DNA of 64,000 nt from Actinomycetes bacterium (GTDB taxonomy: Bacteria; Actinomycetota; Acidimicrobiia; Acidimicrobiales; Acidimicrobiaceae). Positions 44,329-52,727 of the stretch are shown here, in pieces (positions within the stretch are counted from its first letter, which is position 1; each line of letters opens with the position of its first letter). The DNA lies in contig JAJZFV010000002.1 of NCBI GenBank assembly GCA_021805205.1, forward strand, positions 124,001 through 188,000, written 5' to 3'. The notes under the pieces are model-generated. The model searched no databases and had not been told where the DNA came from. It saw only the letters and a list, made by a program, of their open reading frames with translations. A program made the translations under genes and the position numbers.

Positions 44329-45408
44329 TCAAAATGGAGACTTCTTCACACCCACTTCGATAAGTTGCGCAACAATCATCTGCTCATCGCTTCCAAATCT
44401 AAGCTGGCTAAGAAGATTAGAGATTGTGGCCACAATCTGCTCGTAGGCGATATTCGCATAAAGCTGATCTGAGATGTTAGAAAAAGCCTCTTTTTTCAAT
44501 CGCTCAAGAAGAAATCGAGCCCCGAGTTCAATCTCGCTGCGACGCCTAAATCGAACAATCCTAGCGTAGCGATCTTCTACCTCTTTGACGACACCCTTTG
44601 GAGGCGATCCCTTCGATTGCATCTCCTTCAATTTGGACAGCTCACTATCACGCCGCTCTATCACTTGAGCTACAATGTCGTCCAAGAAGTCCATCACAGC
44701 CTTGGTTCTGCCCAAAAGTGATTGCGAACCACCACGACTGGAGTAGATGTTCTCCCAAATTGATATTCGCCTCTCGAAGTTTTCATCGGAGAGCATTTCA
44801 ACAATTACATCTAAATCCCTTTCAGCGGCATCGATTAGATCTCGAGCGCGATGTGGATCGATTGAGTATTTGAATTGTAGAAAGCTAGTCAGATCATCAT
44901 CTTCTGCACGCGGAACTTCGATAGTTACGCACCTAGAGACGATGGTCGCAATAGATGGAGACAACTCTCCAACGACGATAATAAAAACCGTGGTGAGAGG
45001 TGGCTCTTCTATCGTCTTCAGCATGATAGGGGCGACATCTGAAAAGTTATCGAACTCATCTATCATTACAACTCTGCGATGCGACGAGTTAGGAGATAGG
45101 TGGGCCTTTCGCACCAGGGCCCGCGCATCGTCTACGGAGATCCTCCTATTCGAAGAAGTCTCGAAGGAAAAGTCAGGGTGGTTGCCACTCAAGACCCCCT
45201 TGCAGGTAGTACAGCTTCCGCAACCTCCATCAGGGCAGAGTAGAGAAGTAGCAAATACCCGGGCTAACTCCATCTTGCCGCCACCAGACGGTCCATAAAA
45301 AAGGTAACTATTGGTCGGAGCCTCGGCAAATATCTCAAGCTTGGAACAGATCGAGCGATGTAATGGCATCTCGGAGAGGAGCTTCGAAGGACTCACGTCA
45401 ACTCCCAT
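44329..45408 (-). CDS. holB: DNA polymerase III delta' subunit
   Basis: A 359-residue clamp-loader subunit. The zinc module CPDGGCGSCTTCKGVLSGNH, the KTIEEPPLTTVFI motif and VSRCVTIEVPR are typical. The Walker A equivalent reads GPSGGGKMELA, with Met where the Ser/Thr of active loaders stands, so it probably does not hydrolyse ATP, as in other delta' proteins. It overlaps tmk by 11 bp, forming the usual topA-tmk-holB order. Confidence 0.93.
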   Translation of the reverse strand: MGVDVSPSKLLSEMPLHRSICSKLEIFAEAPTNSYLFYGPSGGGKMELARVFATSLLCPDGGCGSCTTCKGVLSGNHPDFSFETSSNRRISVDDARALVRKAHLSPNSSHRRVVMIDEFDNFSDVAPIMLKTIEEPPLTTVFIIVVGELSPSIATIVSRCVTIEVPRAEDDDLTSFLQFKYSIDPHRARDLIDAAERDLDVIVEMLSDENFERRISIWENIYSSRGGSQSLLGRTKAVMDFLDDIVAQVIERRDSELSKLKEMQSKGSPPKGVVKEVEDRYARIVRFRRRSEIELGARFLLERLKKEAFSNISDQLYANIAYEQIVATISNLLSQLRFGSDEQMIVAQLIEVGVKKSPF

Positions 45409-46006
45409 AATCTCTTATCTTTGCCAACCCAAGGTCAAAGAGGCGATCGCAGATCTCGCGGTGGACCTCTCCAATTTTTTGGTCGCCATCGATAGTAAAC
45501 CAATTGACTTGCCGAGCAAGTTCCTTATAACCCTTTCGGACCCTCGCGGCAAAATCTGCCCCAGCGCTTTCAAAACGGTCTTCATCGAGGTTTACCCTAA
45601 AGGAGCCCTCTCGATCGATCAAAAAGGTCACATCGGCCTCTAGCCCTCCGGTTGCAAATTCGTTAATAGCCCGCAACTGATCAAGGTCCATGCCACGACC
45701 ATATCCTTGGTATGCAAAGGTTGAAGCTTCGAAGCGATCACAGATGACCAAGGTATCACCCTCAAGCGCTGGGCGAATTACCGAGTCCACATGCTGACTT
45801 CTCGAAGCAAGCATTAGGAGAAGCTCCGATCTGTCACCCATAGAGTGGTCGGACTTCAATAGATCTCTGAGCTTCTCTCCAATTTCAGTACCACCTGGCT
45901 CGCGAGTCGACATTACCCTGTAACCTGCAGCTAAAAGGCGGTCAACAAGCAGCTCTATCTGCGTACTCTTTCCAACGCCATCGATTCCTTCAAAGACGAT
46001 GAACAC
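45398..46006 (-). CDS. tmk: Thymidylate kinase
   Basis: A 202-residue kinase making dTDP from dTMP. P-loop FEGIDGVGKSTQIE, TREPGGTEIGEKLRDLL, and DRFEASTFAYQGYGRG, the DRY/H-type motif here with Phe. GTG 46006 is the start, since the frame extended upstream runs into the topA coding region and encodes only low-complexity Arg-rich sequence; AGGTGG lies upstream. It lies 13 bp after the topA stop. Confidence 0.93.
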   Translation of the reverse strand: MFIVFEGIDGVGKSTQIELLVDRLLAAGYRVMSTREPGGTEIGEKLRDLLKSDHSMGDRSELLLMLASRSQHVDSVIRPALEGDTLVICDRFEASTFAYQGYGRGMDLDQLRAINEFATGGLEADVTFLIDREGSFRVNLDEDRFESAGADFAARVRKGYKELARQVNWFTIDGDQKIGEVHREICDRLFDLGLAKIRDYGS

Positions 46007-46019
46007 CTCGAAGTTCCAC

Positions 46020-48749
46020 CTAACTCTTTTTTCTGGTTGAGGCAGTCCTCTTCGTTGCAGTCGTCGTCTTTGCCTTAGCAGTTCCACTCGCTCGCGTCGA
46101 CGACTTTGCCCTACTCGCGGTGGCCTTCTTAGTCGTTTCGCCACCATTTGCCGCAACAGCGGCCCTGCGCTCTGCAAGCAACTCTGAGGCTCGCTCTACC
46201 GTAATTCCCATGTCAACTTCAAACTGCTTCACAGTTGCATTTACTTCGCCGTCGGTGACATAGGGGCCAAACCTTCCGGAACGTAGCGTAATCTTACGAC
46301 CATCTGGGTCAACTCCAACCTCAACAGAGGTAGCGCTACGTCGTCCACCCCTGCTCTGTGGTTGAGCAATCAGCTCAAGGGCCTCTCCTAAGGTGACGGC
46401 AAAGATCTGTTCTTCGCCCTCTAGGGAGCGTGAGGTCCTTCCCTTTTTTATATAGGGCCCAAATTTACCATTAGTCGCAAACACCTCTTCGCCGGTACCC
46501 TCTTCCACCCCAACCAAACGAGGCAAGGAGAGGAGGCGCAGTGCATCCTCCAATGAGATGGTCTCAGGTTCCATCGACTTGAAGAGAGAAGCCGTCTTAG
46601 GCTTTTCCCCCTTACCGAGAAGCTCTGCTTCTCCCAATTGCACGAATGGACCAAAGCGTCCCACCTTCACTGCAACTGGCAAGTTGGTGTCGGGGTCGAC
46701 ACCTAAGATACGATCTCCCGAACCCTTTTCAAGAAGTTCCACTGCTTTATCGAAGTTAAGCTCATCAGGAGCCATACCATCGGGGATCGGAGCGCTACGA
46801 TCACCCGCGCTTAGGAATGGACCAAACCGGCCCACCCGAACCTCGATCAACTCACCATCTTCGGTGACTCCAACTGGGATAGAGTTAATCTCTCGAGGGT
46901 CGATTCGATCGAGTTGTGTGGCTACCTGATCTTTGAGGCCAGGACGACCATTTCCAAAGTAGAACTTTTCAAGATAAGGAATCGCCGGTGTATTACCAGT
47001 AGCTATCTGATCCAAAGTGTTCTCTAGCTCAGCTGTAAAGTTGTAGTCGACTAGATCACTAAAGAACTGCTCCAGAAGATTTACAACTGAAAATGCGATA
47101 AATGACGGTACTAGAGCACTTCCGCGTTTGAAGACGTACCCGCGGTCGAGAATTGTGGTGATGATACTGGCATAGGTGCTAGGGCGTCCTACCCCCAGAT
47201 CTTCGAGGGCTTTAACTAGCGATGCTTCGGTGTATCGAGATGGTGGATTAGTGACGTGAGAGTTGACGTCGACCGATTCAATCGAAATAAGCTCGCCCTC
47301 TGTAAATCCTGGCAGGATCGCATCTTCTTCGTCGGATGAGTTATCGTCTGAATCCTCGACGTAGACAGCCATAAAGCCAGTGTGACTAATCACTCGACCA
47401 CTCGAAGAGAACCTAGCTTCACTAGGTGCAAGTCGCCTCCCACCTGGGGAGCCCAACTCCGTAACTCCTTCAATTGGCGTCACAAACTTTACAGTAACCG
47501 TAGTACCTAGGACGTCAGTCATCTGTGAGGCAATTGTCCGCTTCCAGATCAACTCATAAAGGCGGGCTTCATCGCTCGATACAAGCCGAGCCATCTCATT
47601 GGGGTGTATCCAATTGTCCCCAGATGGCCGGATGGCTTCGTGAGCCTCTTGTGCGTTCTTAACGTTATTTTTATAGTCTCGCGAGCTCTTAGGCAGGTGA
47701 CTACTCCCGTAGAGCTCAGAGATAACCTTGCGCGCATAGGCGACCGCAACGTCGGCGAGGTAGGTCGAGTCGGTACGCATATAGGTAATATGCCCGGCCT
47801 CGTAGAGTCTCTGAGCGGCTGACATGGTACGACTCGATGAAAATCGAAGCTTGCGCCCAGCTTCCTGCTGCAGGGTAGAAGTTCTAAATGGAGGAGCCGG
47901 AGAGCGGCGATAGGGCTTCTCCTCAATCGATGCCACCTTCAACATCTTGCCCGTAAGTGCGCCAGAGAGAAGCTCGGCGTCGCTCCCTCCTAGAATGACA
48001 CACGCTTTGTTGGCGTCAGTACCCGTTAGCATTCCATCAGGACCAAAGTCTCGACCGGTCGCCACGCGAACATCATCTAGATGTTGTAGCGAAGCGACAA
48101 AGCGACTCTGCTCCTTAGCCGCTGCCACCTTTAAAGATGAGTATCCGGCGGAGACAAAGTTAATTCGCTCGCGTTCTCGTTGGACCAAGATTCGAGTTGC
48201 TACGCTCTGCACCCTTCCCGCAGAGAGTGCTGGCTTTATCTTCTTCCATAAAACAGGTGAGACTTCGTAGCCGTAAAGGCGGTCAAGAATTCTTCTGGCC
48301 TCTTGTGCTGAGACCAATTTGGTATCGATCTCTCGCGGATGCGCGATTGCGTCGTCTATAGCAGCCTTGGTAATCTCGTGAAATACCATCCTTCTCACGG
48401 GAACCTTGGGAGATAGAACCTCCATCAGGTGCCATGCGATCGACTCTCCTTCGCGGTCCTCGTCTGTTGCGAGGTAGATTTCACTGGCCTCTTTGACAAG
48501 TTGTTTGAGGTGCGAGATGTGCTGCTTCTTCTTATCCGAAACTACATAAAGGGGTTTGAAGCGATTGTTTACGTCTACTCCAAGGCGCGACCACGCCTCT
48601 TTCTTGTAGGCCGCAGGGATCTCGGCTGCACTCTTTGGTAGGTCACGTATGTGGCCAATTGAAGACTCAACAAGGTAGGAGTCGCCGAGAAAGCGAGAGA
48701 TCGTCTTCGCCTTAGTAGGGGACTCAACTATTACAAGTGGCTTTGCCAT
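46020..48749 (-). CDS. topA: DNA topoisomerase I
   Basis: A 909-residue type IA topoisomerase. The Toprim domain starts AKPLVIVESPTKAKTI and has TDEDREGESIAWHL. The nucleophilic Tyr is in ITYMRTDSTYL. The C-terminal third carries repeated GRFGPF/GKFGPY-type modules instead of zinc fingers, and ends in a Lys/Ala/Thr-rich basic tail (KKATASRAKSSTRASGT...), the actinobacterial pattern that gives processivity. It relaxes negative supercoils. ATG 48749 is the family start; a TTG at 48764 is less likely. Confidence 0.96.
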   Translation of the reverse strand: MAKPLVIVESPTKAKTISRFLGDSYLVESSIGHIRDLPKSAAEIPAAYKKEAWSRLGVDVNNRFKPLYVVSDKKKQHISHLKQLVKEASEIYLATDEDREGESIAWHLMEVLSPKVPVRRMVFHEITKAAIDDAIAHPREIDTKLVSAQEARRILDRLYGYEVSPVLWKKIKPALSAGRVQSVATRILVQRERERINFVSAGYSSLKVAAAKEQSRFVASLQHLDDVRVATGRDFGPDGMLTGTDANKACVILGGSDAELLSGALTGKMLKVASIEEKPYRRSPAPPFRTSTLQQEAGRKLRFSSSRTMSAAQRLYEAGHITYMRTDSTYLADVAVAYARKVISELYGSSHLPKSSRDYKNNVKNAQEAHEAIRPSGDNWIHPNEMARLVSSDEARLYELIWKRTIASQMTDVLGTTVTVKFVTPIEGVTELGSPGGRRLAPSEARFSSSGRVISHTGFMAVYVEDSDDNSSDEEDAILPGFTEGELISIESVDVNSHVTNPPSRYTEASLVKALEDLGVGRPSTYASIITTILDRGYVFKRGSALVPSFIAFSVVNLLEQFFSDLVDYNFTAELENTLDQIATGNTPAIPYLEKFYFGNGRPGLKDQVATQLDRIDPREINSIPVGVTEDGELIEVRVGRFGPFLSAGDRSAPIPDGMAPDELNFDKAVELLEKGSGDRILGVDPDTNLPVAVKVGRFGPFVQLGEAELLGKGEKPKTASLFKSMEPETISLEDALRLLSLPRLVGVEEGTGEEVFATNGKFGPYIKKGRTSRSLEGEEQIFAVTLGEALELIAQPQSRGGRRSATSVEVGVDPDGRKITLRSGRFGPYVTDGEVNATVKQFEVDMGITVERASELLAERRAAVAANGGETTKKATASRAKSSTRASGTAKAKTTTATKRTASTRKKS

Positions 48750-48839
48750 CTGATTACCGTACAACCAATCTCGCCATGTACTAACGAACTATTTAAGCTA
48801 CTCGATAGACGACAACATGTGCAATCGACCCTTTTTTAC

Positions 48840-51248
48840 CTACTCGTCATCGTCGTGTGCCGACAAGACCTCGTAATCGGGATTCATGATCGCCATGTGA
48901 CCATCGATATTCCCAATGCGACCGGTAGCTACCACTAATCGCCCGGGTTCGAGACCTGGTATAGTTCTCTTTCCAGGAAATACCAACATAATTCCGCCGC
49001 TTGAGTCTTCGAGGCGCACCGCTAACGAAGGGATCGAGTCAAGGGGCTGCACTCGAACTGACTTTATGCGGCCTGCAACCTTTGAAACCTTACGGTACTC
49101 CACGTCACGGATAGAAGTAGCGCCAAGCACATCGGGAGTTGAAGACTTCTCCATATTGGCGATCACATTTTTAATTTCAGCATCCTCTGCCGTCTTTCGC
49201 CCCAAGATCCTTCGGAGACGATCGTGCTGACTCAAATTAACGTGGAACGGAATGATGGTGGCATTCACGTGTGGCAATTGACTCAAAACTCGAGCCAAAG
49301 CGTCCGCAGTACGATCGTGCAGTATCCTCTGAAAGAATCCAGAGTAGCTTCTACGTGGCAGCAGAACCGTAACCTCAGAGTCGTTGTCCGATACAGCATC
49401 GGCCACTACGTCGATGGCTGCACGGCGAATTCGACGATCGGCACATTCGACAACTTCAAGGTCGATTCGCCTAACTCCCAACTCTGACCAAGCGTTCTCA
49501 AGGGATCGCGCATCTTTTCGATCCAATTCAATATGCACAGCTCGGATCTCATCTGGAGTAAGCGTGCGCGCATATTGAAGAGCGCGTGCGGCCGCCAGAT
49601 CCAGCTCCTCTACAAAGAGGATGACTTTGTGCTTGCGAAGAACAGGAGCTTCACATGCCGCAGTAACGTCGCTTTCGAGCCGCTTTCCCTCCTCAACATA
49701 TTGGCGATTGAGGCGAATAAATCCAAAGACCATCGCGGGGCCAATCACAACTACGACCCAGGCTCCTTGAGTGAACTTAGTAACCAAAAAGACTATTACC
49801 ACGATAAACGAGAGAACCGCGGCTACGAGATTGACGGCGAACCCCTTCTTGTATCCCGGCTCTTTCAATCTGAGGTGATGCTTTAGCATTCCAAGGCCCG
49901 CGATAGTAAAGCCAGTAAATACCCCGATGGCATAAAGTCCAATCAGCGCATTGACGCTGGCACGGGTGACGATCAAGATAATCTCTGACACTACCGTGAG
50001 AAGGATAATCCCATTGGAAAAAGCTAGGCGGTGGCCACGACGTCGAAATTGTCGTGGAAGGAAAGAGTCCTCAGCGGCGAAAGAGACCAGGTAAGGAAAG
50101 CCATTGAACGAGGTATTAGCTGCGAAGATCAGGATCAGATAGGTGCTTATCTGAAGGACGTAGAAGAGCACCTTTCCAAACAACGTAGAACCGTAGACGG
50201 TCTGGGCAATTATCGAGATAACGGTTGGAGTTCCAGATATTCGAGGAACAGGATGAATTCTAGAGGCCAAGTAGGAGAGGCCGAAGAATAAAGTTCCAAG
50301 GATCACTGCCATGTAGACGAGAACCCGTTGGGCGTTCTTCCACTGTGGAGCCTTGAACAACGATACCCCGTTGGAAACGGCCTCGATACCGGTGACAGCC
50401 GATCCACCATTGGCAAATGCCTGAAGGAAAATAAATAATGAGGCTCCCATAAAAAGGCCTGAACCGGGAGTTCCCGGGGTATAGCCGCCGGGAACGTGGA
50501 GAGGAAGGACCTTCAACCCTCCAGTTAGCGACTTGTAGACGCCAACCGCGAGCATGACGAACATATTTCCGATGAACAGGTAGGCCGGTAAGGCGAAGAT
50601 ACGGCCCGCCTCCCTTATTCCTCTCAAGTTTCCATAGGCCAGCAATAAAACGAATAGCAACGATAGTTCTAGGACGTAAGGGGAGAGTGAAGGGATAGCA
50701 GATACAACCGCATCAACGCCCGCCGCAACCGATACCGCCACCGTGATGGTGTAGTCAATCATGATGGCAACTGCTGCGATCTGGGCAATCTTTGGGCCGA
50801 AGTTATCGCGAGCTACAACGTAGGCACCGCCAGCCTTGGGATAGGCCTTGATGACCTGGAAGTAGGAAGCCGCAACAGTCACCAGGATCACCAAGATCAA
50901 AGTCGAGACCGAGAGGACCATCGAGAAGGCGGCCACGCCAATTACCGGTACCAAGATAGTCAAGATCTCTTCAGTGGCATATGCAGAAGAAGAGATAACG
51001 TCTGAAGAGAGTACCGCCATAGCGGTAAAGTTGCCGAGACGCTCCCCTTTTAGGTTCTCATTAACAAGAGGTTTACCTAGAAACTTATTTTTCAGGCGAT
51101 ATAGCCGCGTCTCTGGGATATCGTATGATCCAAGTGGTGCGAGAGTCGCTGGCCTTTGATTGCCACCTCGAACTCCACGAAATGGAATATTTTGATTCGG
51201 ATCAAACGAGTCAGAACCGGCAGCCTCTAACTTTTCACTATCTGACAC
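48840..51248 (-). CDS. KimA-like APC-superfamily permease fused to an OB-fold domain
   Basis: An 802-residue protein. Residues about 70-525 hold 12 hydrophobic helices of APC type, with SSDVISSSAYATEEIL and AYPKAGGAYVVARDNFG, the pattern of KimA (YdaO) K+/H+ importers. Residues about 540-690 form a soluble domain like the KimA cytoplasmic tail. The last part (719-795: KVAGRIKSVRVQPLDSIPSL, FPGKRTIPGLEPGRLV, MNPDYEVL) resembles an OB-fold protein of actinobacteria. It is divergent from two TrkA/Ceo genes, so a role in potassium uptake is likely; amino acid transport is not excluded. Confidence 0.85.
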   Translation of the reverse strand: MSDSEKLEAAGSDSFDPNQNIPFRGVRGGNQRPATLAPLGSYDIPETRLYRLKNKFLGKPLVNENLKGERLGNFTAMAVLSSDVISSSAYATEEILTILVPVIGVAAFSMVLSVSTLILVILVTVAASYFQVIKAYPKAGGAYVVARDNFGPKIAQIAAVAIMIDYTITVAVSVAAGVDAVVSAIPSLSPYVLELSLLFVLLLAYGNLRGIREAGRIFALPAYLFIGNMFVMLAVGVYKSLTGGLKVLPLHVPGGYTPGTPGSGLFMGASLFIFLQAFANGGSAVTGIEAVSNGVSLFKAPQWKNAQRVLVYMAVILGTLFFGLSYLASRIHPVPRISGTPTVISIIAQTVYGSTLFGKVLFYVLQISTYLILIFAANTSFNGFPYLVSFAAEDSFLPRQFRRRGHRLAFSNGIILLTVVSEIILIVTRASVNALIGLYAIGVFTGFTIAGLGMLKHHLRLKEPGYKKGFAVNLVAAVLSFIVVIVFLVTKFTQGAWVVVVIGPAMVFGFIRLNRQYVEEGKRLESDVTAACEAPVLRKHKVILFVEELDLAAARALQYARTLTPDEIRAVHIELDRKDARSLENAWSELGVRRIDLEVVECADRRIRRAAIDVVADAVSDNDSEVTVLLPRRSYSGFFQRILHDRTADALARVLSQLPHVNATIIPFHVNLSQHDRLRRILGRKTAEDAEIKNVIANMEKSSTPDVLGATSIRDVEYRKVSKVAGRIKSVRVQPLDSIPSLAVRLEDSSGGIMLVFPGKRTIPGLEPGRLVVATGRIGNIDGHMAIMNPDYEVLSAHDDDE

Positions 51249-51314
51249 TCTAAGAATCCCTTCACCCGAGAGTCAACTGATCCTCTTGGGTTTTATCGGT
51301 CGCCCTATAACGTA

Positions 51315-51320
51315 TATAAT
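51315..51320 (+). promoter_or_regulatory. Candidate -10 of ceoB in the divergent kimA/ceoB region
   Basis: TATAAT at 51315-51320, 59 bp before the ceoB start. A matching -35 at 17 bp is weak (TTTATC). The leader from about 51327 is roughly 50 nt. No c-di-AMP riboswitch was recognised in front of the permease. Confidence 0.4.
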
Positions 51321-51378
51321 CTAGGCACGTCGGTACAATAAGTAGCCCGACTAACTTTAGATTACTAGGTGAATTATC

Positions 51379-52038
51379 TTGCACGTGATAGTAGTTGGGT
51401 GTGGGAGAGTGGGCTCCGAACTGGCAGCTCGACTCGATCAGGAGGGTCATACCACCTTCATAATCGACAAAAACATCGCCTCATTTCGTAGATTGCCGCC
51501 AAACTTTACCGGCTCTTCGCTCGAAGGTCTCGGCTTCGACCGAGACTGCCTAAAGGCCGCTGGAGTTGAGCACGCCGACGCCCTAGCTGCGGTTACAAGC
51601 GGCGACAACTCCAACATCCTGACAGCACGAATCGCCAAAGAGACCTTTGAGGTACCAAAGGTTGTAGCACGAATCTATGATCCGAAACGTGCAGAAATAT
51701 ATCGAAGACTCGGCATTTCAACTGTCGCTACAGTTACTTGGACTACCGAGCAGGCGATGCGGCGCCTCTTTGACACCGAGGCTAAACCCGACTGGATAGA
51801 CTCTAACGGACAATTTGCCCTCCTAGAGCGTGGCGTTCCCGAGGCCCTAATCGGTCACAGATACAGCGCCCTTCAGTCAAATTTCGAGCCCGTACTTCTG
51901 ACAAGGGGAACTACGACTCGCCGCTACAGCGCAGAGATTGTAATCCAAGACGGAGACATCCTTCACTTTCTAATCGAGCGCGACAATATTGCCGCACTCG
52001 ATGCCACAATTTCAAGGATGGGAGACCACCACAAATGA
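51379..52038 (+). CDS. ceoB: TrkA-family potassium uptake regulator (CeoB-like)
   Basis: A 219-residue RCK protein: Rossmann motif VIVVGCGRVGSELAARLDQEGH, acidic IDKN after strand 2, and EHADALAAVTSGDNSNIL. The C-terminal RCK_C half (LLERGVPEALIGHRYSAL...HFLIERDNIAALD) follows. It gates K+ transport in response to NAD(H) or nucleotides. The start is TTG 51379; GTG 51385 is possible. It overlaps the second Trk gene by four bases and diverges from the KimA-like permease. Confidence 0.9.
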   Translation: MHVIVVGCGRVGSELAARLDQEGHTTFIIDKNIASFRRLPPNFTGSSLEGLGFDRDCLKAAGVEHADALAAVTSGDNSNILTARIAKETFEVPKVVARIYDPKRAEIYRRLGISTVATVTWTTEQAMRRLFDTEAKPDWIDSNGQFALLERGVPEALIGHRYSALQSNFEPVLLTRGTTTRRYSAEIVIQDGDILHFLIERDNIAALDATISRMGDHHK

Positions 52039-52700
52039 AGGTAGTAATCGCAGGTGCAGGAAGTGTCGGTTCCTTCATTGCAGAGGACCTAGGCAACGCG
52101 GGCCATGAAGTCCTCGTAATCGAGAAGAACCGAGATGAAGTAAAGAAACTCAATCCAGATATCAAGTGCACCTATTTATTAGCTGATGCTTGCGAGGTCT
52201 CGTCACTGGAAAAAGCAGGGCTCTCAGATGCGGATGTAGTAGTTGCGGCCACAGGCGACGACGAGGATAATTTAGTCATCTCTCTCCTGGCGAAGCAAGA
52301 GTTCATGGTCCCAAGAGTTGTAGCTCGCGTCAATAACCCGCGCAATCACTGGCTATTCAATAAGACGTGGGGAGTTGACGTCTCGGTCTCGACCCCTCAC
52401 CTGCTCTCGTCTCTGGTTGAAGAGGCAGTATCGGTTGGATCGTTGGTTCGCCTTCTTTCATTTGAAAAAAGTGGTGCTCGTCTAGTCGAGGTGACGCTAG
52501 CCGACAATTCTCCTGCCAACGACAAGGAACTATCGTTACTTCCGTTTCCGCGTGAGGCATCGATAGTTGCAATTATTCGCGAGGACAACGTCATCGTCCC
52601 CCGTGGCGATACTATCCTGCGAAGTGGCGACGAAGTCGTAGTCTTGGTAACGGTCGAATCTGAGAGTGAAGTAAAGACGATCCTTGTAGGTAGTCGTTAA
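52035..52700 (+). CDS. ceoC: TrkA-family potassium uptake regulator (CeoC-like)
   Basis: A 221-residue RCK protein with VVIAGAGSVGSFIAEDLGNAGH, VIEKN and SDADVVVAATGDDEDNLV, then a C-terminal RCK_C part (IIREDNVIVPRGDTILRSGDEVVVLV). It pairs with the preceding gene in a four-base overlap, as ceoB-ceoC do in mycobacteria; the two probably form a heteromeric ring. No TrkH/TrkG channel is in the window; the facing KimA-like permease is the likely partner. Confidence 0.92.
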   Translation: MKVVIAGAGSVGSFIAEDLGNAGHEVLVIEKNRDEVKKLNPDIKCTYLLADACEVSSLEKAGLSDADVVVAATGDDEDNLVISLLAKQEFMVPRVVARVNNPRNHWLFNKTWGVDVSVSTPHLLSSLVEEAVSVGSLVRLLSFEKSGARLVEVTLADNSPANDKELSLLPFPREASIVAIIREDNVIVPRGDTILRSGDEVVVLVTVESESEVKTILVGSR

Positions 52701-52727
52701 TATCAGCCTTAGTGCTAATCTTTCGAA

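Noticed and set aside
45398-46177. Longer thymidylate kinase with an Arg-rich N-terminal extension
   Set aside because: The extra 57 codons overlap the topA C-terminus and read as low-complexity frame-shifted sequence; GTG 46006 gives the family length.
51249-51378. c-di-AMP (ydaO-type) riboswitch before the KimA-like permease
   Set aside because: KimA genes often have one, but the 130-bp leader shows no convincing match to the conserved blocks.
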